Source: Candidatus Thorarchaeota archaeon (GTDB lineage Archaea; Asgardarchaeota; Thorarchaeia; Thorarchaeales; Thorarchaeaceae). From it: 8,316 bases of DNA. Positions within the stretch are counted from its first letter, which is position 1; each line of letters begins with the position of its first letter. The position numbers and the translations under genes were made by a program. Where the stretch lies: the NCBI GenBank assembly GCA_016839345.1, contig JAEOUL010000258.1, forward strand, positions 1 through 8,316, in the 5' to 3' direction. Below, in pieces: positions 1 through 6,041 of the stretch. The notes beneath the pieces were generated by a model. The model was not told where the DNA came from. It ran no database searches and saw only the letters and a list, made by a program, of their open reading frames with translations.

Positions 1-2
1 TC

Positions 3-599
3 ACGAAGACATTTAGTGAGAGAATGAAAACGCCATCTCTATTCATCGAAACCTCAGCCTTGACTGGAGAGAATATCGAAGAAGCATTCACCAAGTTGAC
101 TAAGATGATGATTCATCCAGAGATTGCCGAAGAGGAAAAACCAGTTTATGAAACGGCTCTGGCCTCAGAATCGAGTACAGTAGAAGTTGGAGTAGAAAAT
201 AATGTTACCTCAAGTGTGGCGAATGCAGCTCCCGTGTCTGCTCAAGAGGCAGAGATAGGAATGGATATGACTGAACTTGTAGATTTGCGTTACAAACTAA
301 AGAATGCTGAACAAGATCTAAGAGATTTCTCCCTAGAGATAGAAACTAAGCTTCTCAACCTTAGAAACACTATACATGTCAAGAAAATCATGTACGAACA
401 TCTTCGCCAACAACTTAGTCAGACAAGACAGGAATGGGCTGAGGCATATGATCAACATGTTGAGCTTGATAAACGTAAGAAAGATGAGCTAGAGAAAAAA
501 TTCGCAGATATTGAAAATATTCGCAAGAATATTGATAGAATTGAAGCCTCTGTCAAGAATCGTGTTCGTAGATTGGACCTTAAGGAAGAAACTGACTGA
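3..599 (+). CDS. Ras/Rab-like small GTPase, C-terminal part with coiled-coil tail (5' end outside window)
   Basis: The reading frame is open from the first complete codon at 3, so the ATG at 24 is an internal methionine and the gene is cut by the left edge. Just after it comes LFIETSALTGENIEEAF, the G5 loop (ETSA-type, guanine contact) and the start of the last helix of Ras/Rab GTPases. The P-loop, switch and NKxD motifs must lie upstream. Past the G domain there is a Ser/Val/Glu-rich linker of about 50 residues, then about 100 residues of charged heptad-like helix (from about ELVDLRYKL to the end), predicted coiled coil. There is no C-terminal cysteine prenylation motif; the protein ends KEETD. 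Such GTPases are abundant eukaryotic-signature proteins in Asgard archaea. Family assignment is strong; the role (trafficking-like, cytoskeletal or signalling) is unknown. The coiled coil suggests a scaffold or dimerisation function, which is inference. Confidence 0.85.
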   Translation, partial: TKTFSERMKTPSLFIETSALTGENIEEAFTKLTKMMIHPEIAEEEKPVYETALASESSTVEVGVENNVTSSVANAAPVSAQEAEIGMDMTELVDLRYKLKNAEQDLRDFSLEIETKLLNLRNTIHVKKIMYEHLRQQLSQTRQEWAEAYDQHVELDKRKKDELEKKFADIENIRKNIDRIEASVKNRVRRLDLKEETD

Positions 600-613
600 G
601 AACTATCAATCAT

Positions 614-640
614 AACTATCTTGTTTCGATAGGTTGTTTT
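614..640 (+). terminator. Possible terminator after the GTPase gene
   Basis: Starting 15 bases after the stop codon, CTATC (616-620) can pair with GATAG (628-632) across a 7-base loop. Flanking AA/TT extend the stem if one G is bulged. A T-rich stretch, TTGTTTT (634-640), follows. The stem is short and the T-run is interrupted, so this is a weak call, but the position between two convergent genes suits a terminator. Confidence 0.3.
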
Positions 641-741
641 GGATGCAACCAGGATCGACACCAGCAAGAACAGAGAGAATATACCTCGTTAAAGGCTTAG
701 ATAATAATTGGAGTAGCCTGTCTAGCTCTCCTTCTTGTTGG

Positions 742-1560
742 TTATTTCTGTTCACGATCCTTCGACTCCAGTTCTTCTACTTTTTTGACAGCTGTGTCTG
801 CAAGAATTAGAGTGCAAGGAATCACGAATATCATAATCATGATTATTGCGACTCCGGGTGCAGATACCCATGAAATAGCACCTGTACCCACCAGGAACAG
901 ATAGAGTGCTGGGAAGATGACAGAAATGACTCCAAAACCTCCAAGCGCCAGGAAAGTCCCTCTATTAGGAGAACGTAAGAGAAACCAACTCTCCGATATA
1001 AATAGAAGAACAGAGAGTCCGAGGTCATATTTCCTTGCGAGTTGTATCAGCTTGTTGATCGAAGTTGCTGTTAGACCAAGACTGAGCGTGAATGTAACAA
1101 ACGCTACAACAAAGCCAAGCTGATTCATGAATGCCATTGTGATCCACATCCCGATGAAGCTGAAAATTGTGAGCGCGAAACCAAGACCGGATCCCATCTG
1201 AGTCTTGAATAGATGAAGTTCCTCTCGGGGTGTCATAGAGAGGGCTGCAGAGAGTACGCCGTATCTGTCAACCCGAGGTTCTTCTCGGACTTGATCGATG
1301 AGGATTAGTGCATTCCGTCCCAGGGAGGTTATTCTATACTCGCCATTCACGCTTTCAATCAAACCTACTTCCGCGAGCTCCTTAAGATGATAGTTGAACG
1401 TTCCACTCTCAAGGGCTGGATTTAGTCCTAAGACTTGCATAATCTGTGTATATGATGCGCTTCCTTTCGTTGAAATGAGGTGAATTATCTCTCTCCTCAT
1501 GGAGTTTGAAAGTGCCTTTAACACTCCTTCATCATATTCTCGCGATGACTTCATCAACAT
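742..1560 (-). CDS. Membrane-tethered ArsR-like winged-helix transcriptional regulator
   Basis: The protein is 272 aa if started at ATG 1560; an adjacent TTG at 1563 and an ATG at 1554 are alternatives. Residues about 12-94 form a winged helix: ALSNSMRREIIHLI, then the recognition-helix region SGTFNYHLKELAEVGLIE and the wing ending YRITSLGRNAL. This pattern is typical of ArsR-type archaeal regulators. After a linker come about five hydrophobic stretches (roughly 125-145, 147-167, 179-196, 202-225, 234-255) and a short charged tail. The DNA-binding domain is therefore probably held at the cytoplasmic face of the membrane, where the membrane part may sense a signal or partner. A TATA-like TTATATG lies 30 bases upstream of the ATG, which implies a leaderless or nearly leaderless mRNA. 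Fold and topology are read from sequence; target genes and ligand are unknown. No metal-binding cysteine pair of classical ArsR sensors is seen. Confidence 0.8.
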   Translation of the reverse strand: MLMKSSREYDEGVLKALSNSMRREIIHLISTKGSASYTQIMQVLGLNPALESGTFNYHLKELAEVGLIESVNGEYRITSLGRNALILIDQVREEPRVDRYGVLSAALSMTPREELHLFKTQMGSGLGFALTIFSFIGMWITMAFMNQLGFVVAFVTFTLSLGLTATSINKLIQLARKYDLGLSVLLFISESWFLLRSPNRGTFLALGGFGVISVIFPALYLFLVGTGAISWVSAPGVAIIMIMIFVIPCTLILADTAVKKVEELESKDREQK

Positions 1561-1570
1561 CAAGTAATGA

Positions 1571-1617
1571 GTTGTTTCGAAGTCATATAAGCCATTTTCA
1601 CGAATTTTTTCGACAAC
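1571..1617. repeat. Imperfect inverted repeat around the regulator's promoter (candidate operator)
   Basis: On the plus strand GTTGTTTCGAA (1571-1581) is mirrored by TTCGACAAC (1609-1617). The arms match except for two extra bases in the left arm. The arms bracket the TATA box of the winged-helix gene, and each contains a TTCG/CGAA core. A site in this position would suit autoregulation by a dimeric winged-helix protein. This is pattern reading only; short AT-rich repeats arise by chance. Confidence 0.3.
1584..1590 (-). promoter_or_regulatory. TATA box of the winged-helix regulator gene
   Basis: TTATATG on the minus strand begins 30 bases before ATG 1560, so a start of transcription about 25 bases downstream would fall at or near the initiator codon. 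An A-rich stretch just upstream (GAAAATGG) could serve as a TFB-binding BRE. No Shine-Dalgarno sequence is present, consistent with leaderless translation. Confidence 0.5.
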
Positions 1618-1628
1618 GGTTTTTTGCC

Positions 1629-2468
1629 TTACATGTCAGGGTTGTCAGAACCAACAAGATGCTCGAAAGAATGTGAACGTGCAAAAGTACGTTCGAAACA
1701 CCTGAGAGAGTCTTCTACAACAGCACTTGAAGTTTCGAGTCTAAGAAGTCCATACTCGCCTGCAGCGGTAAACAGACTGGTTATAACCATTTTATCGTCA
1801 AGAATCGCCCCGTCTCGTATGAGTTCTGGCTCTAACTTATCAATAGTCACATAACGGACCGAAATTCCAGCCTCACTCTGCTCCCTCATTGTTTTGACAA
1901 GTGGAAATTCATCTCTCAGAAAATCCTTGTCTTTGAGAATGAAGATTCGGGTCATCTTTAGTCCCTTCCTAGCTATTCTGAGATTTGCCTCCTGCCAGAG
2001 TGAGTGGTCACCGGTTGTCCATTTGTTCGGGTCCATGACTACATCTGTTGTGAGCATGTTCTTCTCAAGGGTGTCAAGCATTTGTCCTGCTCTCACATAA
2101 GCCTCCTCAGTTGGAATGCTGATTCGACCGTTTCTGAGATCTTTGATTATATCTCCGAACTCAAGCAGCCTTCGATATGCCTCTCCTGTGTGAAGTGGAC
2201 TTCCCGTTCTCAAAATTAAGTCATAATCAGTAACCACCTCTCTCAGAGGTTTATGTGCTGCGCTTGCTTCAGAGATTGACAAAATATCAGCAATGGTTTT
2301 TGTAGAGTGTGAGAGTTCAATCTGTGTTTCTACAGTCAATGCGATTAGCTCTATTATTAATGCAACCAAAAATGAAGAGAGAACATCGGCTGTGGTCAAC
2401 CAAACGACAAAGCTTGCAATAATCGCTATCATAAGTCCCAATAGTTTCTCAGGAAAACTGAATCTCAT
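1629..2468 (-). CDS. Membrane-anchored PLD-like domain protein, catalytic motif absent
   Basis: The protein is 279 aa. An in-frame TGA two codons upstream of ATG 2468 fixes this as the earliest ATG. Two hydrophobic helices (about 8-27 and 29-47) form an N-terminal hairpin anchor. A helical linker follows, then a domain at about 135-265. This contains a strand RIFILKD (174-180), a helix with REQSEAGISVRYV and the strand pair AILDDKMVITSLF. That succession resembles the degenerate phospholipase-D-like fold used as a sensor or regulatory module in many archaeal proteins. No HxKxxxxD motif is present, so a phosphodiesterase activity is unlikely. The gene lies 65 bases upstream of the winged-helix regulator on the same strand, but that gene has its own TATA box, so co-transcription is uncertain. 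Anchor confidence is high, fold assignment moderate, function unknown. Confidence 0.65.
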   Translation of the reverse strand: MRFSFPEKLLGLMIAIIASFVVWLTTADVLSSFLVALIIELIALTVETQIELSHSTKTIADILSISEASAAHKPLREVVTDYDLILRTGSPLHTGEAYRRLLEFGDIIKDLRNGRISIPTEEAYVRAGQMLDTLEKNMLTTDVVMDPNKWTTGDHSLWQEANLRIARKGLKMTRIFILKDKDFLRDEFPLVKTMREQSEAGISVRYVTIDKLEPELIRDGAILDDKMVITSLFTAAGEYGLLRLETSSAVVEDSLRCFERTFARSHSFEHLVGSDNPDM

Positions 2469-2550
2469 TATTCATCAGCCCATTGACATCTGACGAGAAT
2501 AGAAATAATCTGAATTTACTTGTGGATAAATTCGATTCTGAATAGCTTAT

Positions 2551-2575
2551 GCACAAAACAAAATTAAAGGGTGCT
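2551..2575 (-). terminator. Possible terminator after the metallo-hydrolase gene
   Basis: On the minus strand, about 50 bases past the stop at 2622, the sequence reads CCTTTAATTTTGTTTTGTGC, two T-runs in the transcript sense. It is flanked by short complementary ends (GCAC/GTGC). Oligo-T tracts are the usual archaeal termination signal. It would separate this gene from the PLD-like gene downstream. Confidence 0.4.
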
Positions 2576-2621
2576 CAACAGCATTGGTGTGTAGAGTTTT
2601 GGTTGTAAGCAATTGGATAAC

Positions 2622-3614
2622 TCACTTGTCGATGCTGAAAGCTTGGATAACACCATCCTTATTGACCAATTTCACTTGATTCCGTCTTTCTAAAACTCTG
2701 AGAATGTCATGACTCTCAGCCAAAGCCAGGACTAGTGAATTCATATCATAATCTCCATAGATTGTTCTTGACAGTTCGTAGGCAGTTTGAGGTTTACTGC
2801 TAAGTGATTCTGCGGCTTTTTTGAATTTGTCTTCATATTCAGCCCGCAATGCTTCGATTCTTGATTTAATGTCATGTATCGGCTCTCTGTGGCCAGGTAG
2901 TGCAATGTAGGTTTCTTTTGGAGAGATGCAGTCCAAAGAATCTAGGTAGGTCAGCATTCCTATTTTTTCAGGGCTATCAAATGATATGCTTGGGTTTGAA
3001 CTGATATCTCCCAAAATATGATCTCCACTGAAGATGATCTGCTGTTCATCAGAAACGTAACACACTGACCCTGAAGAATGACCTGGAACCCAGACTGCAG
3101 TAAGTTCACCAATGCCTGTCTTGAAACAAGCGTTATCCTTGAAAGTACGGGCTGTTGGAACAGGCTCTCTTATTGACATGTAATATTCAATAAGTTTCTT
3201 TGGATTCAGTTTTCGTGTTTCATCCTCTGGAACACCAGAAGTTCCTATTAACCTTTCAAAGGACTCCATGTATATCTCTGCATGCGCCTCATAGTTGATT
3301 AGTGCATTCGCATCCCTATAATGAATCCATACCTCTGTAGGATCACCGTGAATACACCTCCGTTCTCTAACAAATTTTGCAGCCAAACCTATGTGATCAA
3401 GATGTCCGTGTGTAATGAGAATCTGCTCAATATCTGACATTTCATAGGAAAGGCTCAGAAGTATTTGTTGAATTGTTGCCAGACTGTTAGATGTCTTTGG
3501 ACCAGTGTCAATCAGAGTGAGTGGTGAGCCCTCTATCAGGTAACAGTTCACGCTACCGACGGGAAATGGTGTGGGTATCTCAATTCTAGATACTCCATCG
3601 ATTAGATTTGTCAT
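2622..3614 (-). CDS. Metallo-beta-lactamase-fold hydrolase with winged-helix-like C-terminus (LACTB2-like)
   Basis: The protein is 330 aa from ATG 3614. An in-frame TTG at 3653 lies inside the probable TATA box and is rejected as the start. All di-zinc ligands are present: HGHLDH (H69, H71, D73, H74), PGHSSG (H179), SGDH (D198) and LPGHREP (H242). The core begins with GSVNCYLIEG and LIDTGP, the usual first strands of the fold. Residues about 250-330 form a charged helical region then a winged-helix-like segment (TAYELSRTIYG to GVIQAFSI), as in LACTB2-type enzymes and related Zn-dependent hydrolases. The enzyme is probably cytosolic, as no signal peptide is visible. The substrate is unknown: a thioester, lactone, phosphodiester or nucleic acid are all possible in this superfamily. 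A helical insert at about 105-150 separates the HxHxDH motif from the next ligand. An active hydrolase is well supported. Confidence 0.88.
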   Translation of the reverse strand: MTNLIDGVSRIEIPTPFPVGSVNCYLIEGSPLTLIDTGPKTSNSLATIQQILLSLSYEMSDIEQILITHGHLDHIGLAAKFVRERRCIHGDPTEVWIHYRDANALINYEAHAEIYMESFERLIGTSGVPEDETRKLNPKKLIEYYMSIREPVPTARTFKDNACFKTGIGELTAVWVPGHSSGSVCYVSDEQQIIFSGDHILGDISSNPSISFDSPEKIGMLTYLDSLDCISPKETYIALPGHREPIHDIKSRIEALRAEYEDKFKKAAESLSSKPQTAYELSRTIYGDYDMNSLVLALAESHDILRVLERRNQVKLVNKDGVIQAFSIDK

Positions 3615-3652
3615 GGATATGAAGACCAATTGAAACAATGTCTGTATTGACA

Positions 3653-3659
3653 ATATAAA
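3653..3659 (-). promoter_or_regulatory. TATA box of the metallo-hydrolase gene
   Basis: TTTATAT on the minus strand sits 45 bases before ATG 3614. Transcription would begin near 3630, giving a short leader of about 15 bases. This excludes the in-frame TTG at 3653 as initiator. It belongs to the divergent promoter region shared with the DUF308 gene at 3850. Confidence 0.45.
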
Positions 3660-3849
3660 GTGGGTTGTTTAGACTAGAATATCATTGTTTCATGATGAGA
3701 GTCAGATTATTGGAATCGATTGCAAAGAGAAACAGGGTGTTCAATAGAGGAAGAGAGAGGAGAATTCCCTATTCACCCAACCCAGTCAGCCTCTTATTTC
3801 CTATCAAACTGAAGCAAGAGGAGAAAAATAGCAAACCTCTAATCCAAAG

Positions 3850-4410
3850 ATGTGTAGAATACAGATTATGTCAGAGGAAACATATCCCAAATGGCTGCGG
3901 GGTGTTGACGCATTAATTGGATTGATCACAGTCTTCTTAGGCGCATGGATTCTGTTTAGTCCAGACCTTGTTGAAGCAACACTTGTATTGATAATGGCTA
4001 TAGGTCTATTTCTGATTGGTGTCATTCGATTTGGGAAGGGTATTACCATTGGTGAGTTAAAGACAACAAGCCGAGCGATGAAAATAATTAGTGGTTTGAG
4101 TGCTATTGGTCTCTCGCTTATGGCAGTGGCTCTCAGCAACTTGGCCATTGTATTTCTAGTTGGACTATTAACGTTCGCAATAATGTTGGTAGGGTTGTCC
4201 AGAATCGTAGTTGGTTATGGTGAGGAATCAATGTCATCATGGATGAAAATAACAAACATCGTTGGTGGAGGTGTTGTATTCCTCTTTGGGCTCATTGCGG
4301 CAATCTTTACGGACCTTGGATTCCTTACACTTAGATTAATGATTTCTGGTGTCTTCTTTGTTTTGGGACTGATTAGAATTGCTGCAGCATCAAAAGGAGA
4401 ACTGAGCTAG
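3850..4410 (+). CDS. HdeD/DUF308-family six-helix membrane protein (first paralogue)
   Basis: The protein is 186 aa with six hydrophobic helices (about 20-38, 41-61, 76-95, 98-120, 133-153, 158-179), arranged as three repeated helix pairs. Each repeat opens near W/R-x-x-x-G and closes with a G-(L/V/F)-x-R-(I/F) segment: LIGVIRFGKG, LVGLSRIVVG, LGLIRIAAA. This threefold pattern matches the HdeD/DUF308 family, linked to acid resistance in enterobacteria but of unknown role in archaea. Two starts are possible. ATG 3850 has an A-rich TATA-like stretch (AAAAATA, 3824-3830) 26 bases upstream. ATG 3868 (MSEETYPKW) aligns better with the paralogue at 6042-6593, which begins about ten residues before its PTWVRG. 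The longer form is given. It is the first gene of a probable operon with the two downstream genes. Confidence 0.8.
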   Translation: MCRIQIMSEETYPKWLRGVDALIGLITVFLGAWILFSPDLVEATLVLIMAIGLFLIGVIRFGKGITIGELKTTSRAMKIISGLSAIGLSLMAVALSNLAIVFLVGLLTFAIMLVGLSRIVVGYGEESMSSWMKITNIVGGGVVFLFGLIAAIFTDLGFLTLRLMISGVFFVLGLIRIAAASKGELS

Positions 4411-4421
4411 AGGACTAGGAT

Positions 4422-5018
4422 GTGGCTTTAGTGGCAGATGCGAAGAAGACGTTTCGGATTCCAGTACGCGACGCGTACACAGTGAAGAACTTGCTCAGTG
4501 ACCTCAAAAAACTCAAACTGACACCAAGTACACTCTATACTGTTGGGACAGAGATCATATATTTTGAATGGACGCAGGCTCGTGAAGAACTGGGAGACCA
4601 GGATGAAGTCACACTCCATCTTGAAGAGCTTCTGAACTTCATGCAGAAGGACTATGAAAGAAGACTTCTAAATGGCGAACTGAGACGTGAAAAAGACACA
4701 CCCAATGAAGCAATCAACACATTTCTCAGAGAAACACCCATCGAGTTTCAGTCCTATGTCCTCAGAAGACCTGGCCCGTTCGTTCAGGGTGTGCTTCAGG
4801 CGATGAACACTCAAAGTGAGCGGGAGATATCCAGGTATAGGAGGACCGAGGAAGGAATTCGTAGAGATTTGCAGAGTCGTCCAAAAGACTATGAATTGTG
4901 GAACCAGCTTCGACTGGTTCTCTGGATTCAAGGTAAATATGAGGATGCAAGTGAGGCATACAAGAAAGCAAGGAAACTAGGATGGGATAAGAAAAAGTCC
5001 CCGACGGTTGGTTTATGA
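4422..5018 (+). CDS. Hypothetical protein with a C-terminal TPR-like repeat
   Basis: The protein is 198 aa from GTG 4422, 11 bases after the DUF308 stop. AGG/AGGA elements in the gap may help ribosome binding, and a second GTG at 4431 is an alternative. It is soluble, with no membrane segment. Residues about 10-80 look mixed alpha/beta, with a strand STLYTVGTEIIYFEW and a following acidic helix. About 85-150 is charged helix. Residues about 156-189 (from YELWNQLRLVLWIQ through GKYEDASEAYKKARKLGW) fit one tetratricopeptide repeat, with the G-x-Y-x-x-A-x-x-x-Y-x-x-A spacing; only one repeat is clear. TPRs bind partner proteins, so an adaptor role is plausible. I do not recognise the N-terminal domain. 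Tight spacing to both neighbours supports one operon. Confidence 0.7.
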   Translation: MALVADAKKTFRIPVRDAYTVKNLLSDLKKLKLTPSTLYTVGTEIIYFEWTQAREELGDQDEVTLHLEELLNFMQKDYERRLLNGELRREKDTPNEAINTFLRETPIEFQSYVLRRPGPFVQGVLQAMNTQSEREISRYRRTEEGIRRDLQSRPKDYELWNQLRLVLWIQGKYEDASEAYKKARKLGWDKKKSPTVGL

Positions 5019-5496
5019 TTTCAGGACTCTTGTGGTGGTAGATATGACTGGGAGATATGTAGAGATTACGAGGGAAGAGTTTTCCAAGCTGATGCGTGAA
5101 TATAAGGCTAGGGAGTATATCAAATCAGAGGAAGGAGAAATTATCTATCGAATTCCACTTAAGAACGACCTATGGATCTGGGTTTACTCGACAGTTCCTC
5201 CGAGGACTGGAGTTTCTAGGAGTCGCGGCGAAGATGCAATAAGGACTGTTTTGATGTATCGAAACCGGAAGGCTGTGATGAAGAGCAGTAAGACCCTTAG
5301 AACAAAAATGTGGAAAGAGAACCTCAGAAAAAAGATACAAGAACTCTCTGAGAGGGTCACAGACAAAGTATGCCCAGATGGACATCCACTTGTGATGAGA
5401 TCAGCTAAAGGGGGAGGATCCTTTGTCGGCTGCTCTATGTTTCCCGATTGTGACTATGTAATGAGAGAGTCTACTAAACAGGCCTTGAGTCAGTAA
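5008..5496 (+). CDS. Hypothetical protein ending in a topoisomerase-type zinc finger
   Basis: The protein is up to 162 aa. The only start preceding the strand YDFRTLVVVD is TTG 5008, which overlaps the end of the TPR gene by 11 bases. GTG 5032 has an AGGA five bases upstream and is a serious alternative (154 aa); ATG 5044 is a third. The N-terminal 60 residues look like a beta-rich domain (LVVVDMTGRYVEIT, EIIYRIPL, LWIWVYSTV). The middle is very basic, with GEDAIRTVLMY and LRTKMWKENLRKKI, features I associate with small nucleic-acid-related proteins. The C-terminus, CPDGHPLVMR then GSFVGCSMFPDC, is a zinc finger like those at the ends of type IA topoisomerases, which bind single-stranded DNA. 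Visible ligands are C122, H126, C142 and C148; the usual second Cys is missing. DNA or RNA binding is likely, the exact role unknown. Confidence 0.7.
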   Translation: MVYDFRTLVVVDMTGRYVEITREEFSKLMREYKAREYIKSEEGEIIYRIPLKNDLWIWVYSTVPPRTGVSRSRGEDAIRTVLMYRNRKAVMKSSKTLRTKMWKENLRKKIQELSERVTDKVCPDGHPLVMRSAKGGGSFVGCSMFPDCDYVMRESTKQALSQ

Positions 5497-5597
5497 GGAA
5501 CGGATTACTGAATCTCGAGAGAGCGAGAGGGAATCAATATCCAGAATAAGCTAAAAGATTATGTCCGATTTTGCATATCAATCAATGGTGAGTACTT

Positions 5598-5927
5598 TTG
5601 CAGGTAGAATTTGTGATTGGATACATATTATACTACGGAGGTCTTTTTGGTTTAATCCTATCAATATTGGTGCTGATAGCGCTAGCCATCCCTCTGAAGG
5701 GATCGACCAGAAGCTGTTTGTATGCTGCTGGTTCAGTAATTTCATTTTCCATCGGAGGAATGATAGGAGTCATAATGTTCAGCATTCCTCATCCCCCTTC
5801 ACCCTATTACGTAATTGGGTTGCATAACTACCTTGGTGTCTTTTTTGGATATGTATTACTTTTTCTGGCGATATTCCAGTATAGGAAAGATCGGGAAATG
5901 CAAATATCCGTGGAATCAACTAACTAG
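5598..5927 (+). CDS. Small three-helix membrane protein, unknown function
   Basis: The protein is 109 aa from TTG 5598 (GTG 5613 is the alternative; an in-frame TGA at 5589 closes the frame upstream). Three hydrophobic segments lie at about 8-31, 39-61 and 72-94. They are separated by short loops (PLKGSTRSC and HPPSPYY) and followed by a charged cytosolic-type tail (YRKDREMQISVESTN). A CATAT element (5574-5578) lies about 24 bases upstream of the TTG, compatible with a leaderless transcript. No family is recognised. The overlapping frame starting at 5561 contains Arg/Trp/His runs and no coherent structure, so this frame is preferred. It is convergent with the minus-strand genes to its right, and its stop lies 2 bases from the stop of the acidic frame at 5930-6007. 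Confidence 0.6.
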   Translation: MQVEFVIGYILYYGGLFGLILSILVLIALAIPLKGSTRSCLYAAGSVISFSIGGMIGVIMFSIPHPPSPYYVIGLHNYLGVFFGYVLLFLAIFQYRKDREMQISVESTN

Positions 5928-5929
5928 GT

Positions 5930-6007
5930 TCAATTATCTTCGACGAAATCAAACTCTTCTTCGATCTGTTCCGTACCAACTTCCGCTTCTGCAACCATTT
6001 CCTCCAT
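5930..6007 (-). CDS. Candidate small acidic protein or frame-shifted tail of the DUF308 gene
   Basis: Downstream of the DUF308 stop (6042), the minus strand has a coding-like open frame. From ATG 6007 it gives 25 residues (MEEMVAEAEVGT, then QIEEEFDFVEDN), very rich in Glu/Asp. AGGGA (6019-6015) lies seven bases before the ATG, a fair Shine-Dalgarno spacing. The frame is open further upstream to 6055 (LDATNFIEIWKIREER), in the +1 frame relative to the DUF308 gene. It could therefore be that protein's true C-terminus displaced by a one-base shift. It stops exactly at the end of the convergent gene, as tightly packed genes do. Length is too short for certainty, and a chance open frame remains possible. 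Confidence 0.3.
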   Translation of the reverse strand: MEEMVAEAEVGTEQIEEEFDFVEDN

Positions 6008-6041
6008 ACGTTCTTCCCTGATTTTCCAGATTTCTATAAAG

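Noticed and set aside
24..26. ATG 24 as the true start of the GTPase gene
   Set aside because: The frame is open to the window edge, and the G5 motif directly after it shows that most of the G domain lies upstream.
1629..2468. Active phospholipase D / cardiolipin synthase
   Set aside because: No HxKxxxxD motif anywhere in the protein; only the fold-like pattern remains.
3615..3653. TTG 3653 as the start of the metallo-hydrolase
   Set aside because: It overlaps the probable TATA box, and the extra 13 residues are not part of the fold.
3665..3916. 83-codon plus-strand frame in the divergent promoter region
   Set aside because: Composition has no coherent structure (Arg-rich, no hydrophobic pattern), and it overlaps both the promoter region and the start of the DUF308 gene.
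3804..4148. 114-codon minus-strand frame opposite the first DUF308 gene
   Set aside because: It is antisense to a well-supported coding region, and its composition is that of a reverse-complement shadow.
4978..5018. TPR-like and zinc-finger genes as one protein broken by a frameshift
   Set aside because: The TPR protein ends naturally after its helix and the zinc-finger gene has usable starts, so two overlapping genes are the simpler reading.
5561..5827. 88-codon frame overlapping the three-helix membrane protein
   Set aside because: Scattered Trp/His/Arg and no clean helices, whereas the overlapping frame gives three well-formed membrane segments.
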